Translations under genes and position numbers: made by a program
DNA from: Gammaproteobacteria bacterium
Lineage (GTDB): Bacteria > Pseudomonadota > Gammaproteobacteria > Nitrosococcales > Methylophagaceae
NCBI GenBank assembly: GCA_002402245.1
Contig: NVVP01000021.1
Span: 10,883 to 20,038, forward strand
Direction: 5' to 3'
Length of the DNA: 9,156 nucleotides
Shown here: positions 6,329 through 9,156 of the stretch, piece by piece
Numbering within the stretch: position 1 is the first letter of the stretch
Layout of the letters: each line of letters opens with the position of its first letter
Notes under the pieces: model-generated
What the model was told of the DNA's origin: nothing
The model's database searches: none
The model's input: the letters and a program-made list of their open reading frames with translations, nothing else

Positions 6329-6491
6329 TATACCCGTGACCAATCAAAATGCAGGTTTATAGTACTTATACTGAATGTGCTGGCGGCGTGATAATACTGA
6401 GCAATAGAATAACTATTACATCAGTATTATGCCTTGCTAGCCCATCCATTATATGTGCTCTAAACCTGTACCTAGAATGATAACGGGTATA
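6329..6491. mobile_element. MITE-like palindromic element between rplY and pth
   Basis: 163 bp, non-coding. Terminal inverted repeats 6329-6365 and 6455-6491 align without gaps with 28 of 37 matches, including TATACCCGT/ACGGGTATA at the tips and CAGGTTTA/TAAACCTG inside. Symmetry continues to the centre: a 13-bp segment with 9 matches, GCTGGC/GCTAGC, GGC/GCC, the perfect ATAATACTGA (6391-6400)/TCAGTATTAT (6421-6430), then AATAG/CTATT around the loop AATAA (6408-6412). Both arms are 79 nt, and about 60 of 79 positions can pair. TA at each end fits a TA target duplication, as with IS630/Tc1-type MITEs and Neisseria Correia elements, which makes the element proper 6331-6489. No transposase is present, so any movement would depend on one elsewhere. 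It may also act as a structured RNA in the rplY-pth transcript. Family unknown to me. Confidence 0.65.
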
Positions 6492-6493
6492 AT

Positions 6494-7066
6494 ATGGCCA
6501 ATTGGTTAATCGCCGGATTAGGTAATCCAGGTCCTCAATACGAACAAACTCGGCACAATGTCGGGTTTTGGTGGCTGGACCAACTGGCCCATGAAATGAA
6601 TGCAACATTTTCTGTTGATAAGAAGTTTCATGGGCAGTTGGCTCGGTGCCAAAGTTCAGAACACACATTATTTCTGCTAAAACCGCTGGTTTTTATGAAC
6701 CGAAGTGGTCAATCTGTAGCAGCATTAAGCAAATTTTTTAAAATTCCCCTAGCGAACACGCTTGTTATTCACGATGAGTTAGATTTACCTGTTGGCACCG
6801 CACGTTTAAAATGTGGAGGTGGTCATGGTGGTCATAATGGCTTGCGTGATATTATTGCCCAAACCGGTAGTAAAGACTTTTTACGTTGTCGTTTAGGAAT
6901 TGATCATCCAGGTGATAGTCGCCAAGTATCAGACTATGTCTTAAGTAAGCCGTCTCAAACAGATCGGCAAGCTATTCTATCTGCGATAGACAACTCACTT
7001 AGAATATTACCTGAAGTATTATCGGATGATCTTCAAAAAGCCATGAATTGGCTACATTCACAGTAA
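6494..7066 (+). CDS. pth: Peptidyl-tRNA hydrolase
   Basis: Hydrolyses peptidyl-tRNAs released prematurely from the ribosome, recycling tRNA; essential and cytoplasmic. 190 residues (E. coli 194). MANWLIAGLGNPGPQYEQTRHNVGF is the standard N-terminus, with Asn11 and the catalytic His21. FMNRSGQSV is at 68-76, HDELDLPVG (93-101) carries Asp94, and GGGHGGHNGLRDI (108-120) carries Asn115; these correspond to E. coli N10, H20, D93 and N114. The start is fixed by alignment. The usual Shine-Dalgarno is missing: upstream is the end of the palindromic element, with only CGGG (6484-6487) six bases before the ATG, while GAGGA lies on the far side of the element. ychF follows after 39 bp, the usual pth-ychF pairing. 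Confidence 0.97.
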   Translation: MANWLIAGLGNPGPQYEQTRHNVGFWWLDQLAHEMNATFSVDKKFHGQLARCQSSEHTLFLLKPLVFMNRSGQSVAALSKFFKIPLANTLVIHDELDLPVGTARLKCGGGHGGHNGLRDIIAQTGSKDFLRCRLGIDHPGDSRQVSDYVLSKPSQTDRQAILSAIDNSLRILPEVLSDDLQKAMNWLHSQ

Positions 7067-7105
7067 GCTATTTAGGGTGTTAATTACGCCAAAAGGAAAA
7101 GTATA

Positions 7106-8197
7106 ATGGGATTCAAATGCGGTATCGTCGGTCTACCAAATGTCGGCAAATCAACCTTATTTAATGCGTTAACTCAAGCAGGCATTGAAGCCCAAAACTA
7201 TCCTTTTTGTACTATTGAACCGAATGTCGGCATTGTACCTGTTCCTGATCCTAGAATGGATGCTTTGGCTGAGATCGTAATACCAGAACGCGTCTTACCC
7301 ACCACCATGGAATTTGTTGATATTGCTGGCCTAGTGGCTGGTGCATCAAAAGGTGAAGGCTTAGGCAATAAGTTTTTGGCTAATATCCGCGAAACAGATG
7401 CGATTGCTCATGTAGTACGTTGTTTTGAAGATGAAAATGTAATTCATGTTGCCAATAGAATCTCACCTGTTGATGATGTTGAAGTCATTAATACTGAGTT
7501 GGCTCTTGCAGACTTAGAAAGTGTAGATAAAGCGATCACTAAAACAACACGTGATGCGAAAGGTGGCGATAAAACAGCTAAAGCACGTTTAAAGGTGTTA
7601 ACCCTTGTACAAGCAGAACTTGATCAGGGCAAAAGTGTTCGCTCAATGGGCTTAGATGAAGAACAACTTGAGTTGTTATACGATATTCACCTATTAACCA
7701 TTAAACCCACCATGTATATCGCTAATGTAGCTGAAGATGGCTTTGAAAATAACCCTTTATTAGATGCATTAACAGCATTAGCCGAGGCTGAAGGCGCTGC
7801 TATTGTAGCCATTTGTGCTTCAATCGAATCAGATATAGCCGAGCTTGATGATGATGAAAAAGCAGATTTCTTAGCAGAACTTGGCCAAGACGAACCTGGT
7901 TTAAACCGTGTTATTCGTAGTGGTTACAGCTTATTAGGCTTGCAGACTTATTTTACTGCCGGTGTTCAAGAAGTACGAGCATGGACGGTAAAAGTAGGTG
8001 CAACAGCACCAGAAGGTGCTGGTGTTATTCATACCGACTTCCAAAAAGGCTTTATTCGAGCAGAAGTGATTGCTTATGAAGACTTTGTTGAATATAAAGG
8101 TGAAGCGGGTTCTAAAGATGCAGGTAAATGGCGTTTAGAAGGAAAAGACTACATTATTAAAGATGGTGATGTGATGCATTTCCGTTTTAATGTCTAA
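7106..8197 (+). CDS. ychF: Ribosome-binding ATPase YchF (OLA1 family)
   Basis: Obg-like P-loop ATPase that associates with ribosomes and is implicated in translation and stress responses. 363 residues, the same as I recall for E. coli YchF. Walker A/G1 GLPNVGKST is at 9-17, the switch region NYPFCTIEPNVGIVPVPD at 31-48, and the G3 motif DIAGLV at 72-77. The G4 position reads NVAE (207-210) instead of NKxD, the change that gives YchF its ATP preference. A helical domain at about 130-190 separates the G motifs, and the C-terminal TGS domain (about 279-363, starting LQTYFTAGVQEVRAW) ends with GDVMHFRFNV. AAGGAAAA (7093-7100) is a good Shine-Dalgarno before the ATG. It lies 39 bp after pth and is probably co-transcribed with it. 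No terminator is visible between ychF and the next gene. Confidence 0.98.
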   Translation: MGFKCGIVGLPNVGKSTLFNALTQAGIEAQNYPFCTIEPNVGIVPVPDPRMDALAEIVIPERVLPTTMEFVDIAGLVAGASKGEGLGNKFLANIRETDAIAHVVRCFEDENVIHVANRISPVDDVEVINTELALADLESVDKAITKTTRDAKGGDKTAKARLKVLTLVQAELDQGKSVRSMGLDEEQLELLYDIHLLTIKPTMYIANVAEDGFENNPLLDALTALAEAEGAAIVAICASIESDIAELDDDEKADFLAELGQDEPGLNRVIRSGYSLLGLQTYFTAGVQEVRAWTVKVGATAPEGAGVIHTDFQKGFIRAEVIAYEDFVEYKGEAGSKDAGKWRLEGKDYIIKDGDVMHFRFNV

Positions 8198-8249
8198 GCG
8201 GTTAGCTAGAATTAGTTAATATCAACAGTTTAAGTTGAGAGAGGGTCAG

Positions 8250-9156
8250 ATGAGGTTTATAACATTATTGTTGTTAAGCATGATGAGCTTGGTTCATGCT
8301 GAACTGGCATTTTCTCAATCAATTGACCACTGTTTGCAGCAACAGCTGCAAACCTCAGCCGATAGTATGACTTTAGGTGAGCTACGTGCTTATTGCAGCA
8401 ATGAAATTGATGGATCTAAAGATAATCTTGCAGAGTTAGATGCGGTACCAGCGGAGGAATCAGCATTAGCACGTCGGTTGAGAATTGAGCGAGATAACGA
8501 CGGTAAGTTATTCTCCTTACAGCCACATAAGCCGAACTATATTATGATCAGTAATAATATGGCTTCAGCGAATGAAAGACCCTTTAATCTAGCCTCTTCA
8601 GGCGATGATGTTCACTTCCAGCCATGGGAAACTAAGTTTCAACTTAGCTTAAAAGTACCGATAGCACGAGGTTTATTTGCAGGTAATGGTGATTTATTCG
8701 TTGCCTATACTAACCGTTCATTTTGGCAGCAATTTAATAAAGATAGCTCTTCACCGTTTAGGGACTCAAATCATGAGCCTGAAATTTGGCTATCGTTTAA
8801 AAATGATAGTGAGCTTTGGGGCTTTAAAAACTCAGTGATTAGAACCGGTATTGTGCATCAATCAAATGGTCAAGCAGGCGTTTTATCACGAAGTTGGAAT
8901 AGAGCTTATGCTGACTTCATTATTGAAAAAGGCGACTTTTACTTCTCATTCAAACCGTGGTTACGTTTGCCTGAAGATAAAGCCACTGATGACAATGCTG
9001 ATATAGAAGATTATTTAGGCAACTTTGAATTAAGTGGTCTTTATAAGCGCGGTGAGCATAGCTTTGACTTTATGATTCGAGATAATTTAGATTTTAGTGA
9101 TAATCATGGCGCGCTTCAGCTAGGCTGGAGCTTCCCTATTTCAAGCAATATAAAGG
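8250..9156 (+). CDS. pldA: Outer-membrane phospholipase A (OMPLA), C-terminus cut
   Basis: Calcium-dependent phospholipase A1/A2 in the outer-membrane beta-barrel; it removes phospholipids mislocalised to the outer leaflet and works as a dimer. I translated 302 codons to the right edge. A signal peptide (MRFITLLLLSMMSLVHA, likely cut near residue 17) leads to an N-terminal extension (about 18-85) with two cysteines (28, 49) that could form a disulfide; this is longer than in E. coli. The barrel begins near HKPNYIMIS (93-101). Catalytic residues are all present: HQSNG (203-207) supplies His203 and Ser205, and SRSWNR (213-218) supplies Asn217, equal to E. coli H142, S144 and N156. SSPFRDSNHEPEIWL (167-181) also matches. 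About 70-80 C-terminal residues (last strands) are outside the window. AGAGAGG (8238-8244) is a good Shine-Dalgarno five bases before the ATG. The gap after ychF is 52 bp; co-transcription is possible. Confidence 0.95.
   Translation, partial: MRFITLLLLSMMSLVHAELAFSQSIDHCLQQQLQTSADSMTLGELRAYCSNEIDGSKDNLAELDAVPAEESALARRLRIERDNDGKLFSLQPHKPNYIMISNNMASANERPFNLASSGDDVHFQPWETKFQLSLKVPIARGLFAGNGDLFVAYTNRSFWQQFNKDSSSPFRDSNHEPEIWLSFKNDSELWGFKNSVIRTGIVHQSNGQAGVLSRSWNRAYADFIIEKGDFYFSFKPWLRLPEDKATDDNADIEDYLGNFELSGLYKRGEHSFDFMIRDNLDFSDNHGALQLGWSFPISSNIK

Noticed and set aside
6329..6491. Integron attC site, CRISPR repeat or simple terminator as explanations for the palindrome
   Set aside because: No GTTRRRY/RYYYAAC core sites at the tips, no repeated spacers, and no T run after the stem. 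The TA-flanked symmetrical ends fit a MITE better.
6366..6668. Minus-strand open frame across the palindrome and the pth start
   Set aside because: It overlaps the palindrome and the conserved pth 5' end; the product is low-complexity and unlike a protein family.

Overview
The window carries a conserved housekeeping block of a Gram-negative gammaproteobacterium with fairly AT-rich DNA. Gene order is hemA (divergent), a TPR lipoprotein, lolB, ispE, tRNA-Gln, prs, rplY (long L25/CTC form), pth and ychF. From memory this is the order found in Pseudomonas and other non-enteric gammaproteobacteria. It is followed by the start of pldA. LolB and PldA imply an outer membrane with lipoproteins and phospholipids. 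Genus cannot be fixed from this sequence.

Layout. Positions 1-953 (minus strand) hold the first 317 codons of glutamyl-tRNA reductase, running off the left edge. A 132-bp divergent gap precedes a tightly packed plus-strand run: an LbcA-like TPR lipoprotein (1086-2861), lolB (2858-3466, ATGA overlap) and ispE (3466-4290, TAATG overlap). tRNA-Gln(UUG) lies at 4357-4431 and is followed at once by ten T residues, then prs (4518-5453). The prs-rplY gap (5454-5629) is almost entirely stem-loops, two of them terminator-like. rplY (5630-6307) ends in an acidic tail made by a 21-bp tandem duplication. Then come pth (6494-7066), ychF (7106-8197) and the truncated pldA (8250 to the right edge). No gene-free stretch exceeds 300 bp; the longest is the 186-bp rplY-pth gap.

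The genes serve core functions: tetrapyrrole entry (HemA), outer-membrane lipoprotein targeting (LolB) and probably envelope proteolysis support (LbcA-like), isoprenoid synthesis (IspE), PRPP supply (Prs), and translation or ribosome function (tRNA-Gln, L25, Pth, YchF). PldA acts on outer-membrane phospholipids.

The most interesting part is non-coding. The rplY-pth gap is filled by a 163-bp near-symmetrical palindrome (6329-6491). Its 37-bp terminal inverted repeats match at 28 of 37 positions without gaps, and TA flanks each end: the look of a MITE or Correia-like element. Removing it with one TA leaves GAGGA seven bases before the pth ATG, so the element appears to have split pth from its Shine-Dalgarno sequence. 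I see no new defence, CRISPR or biosynthetic system here.
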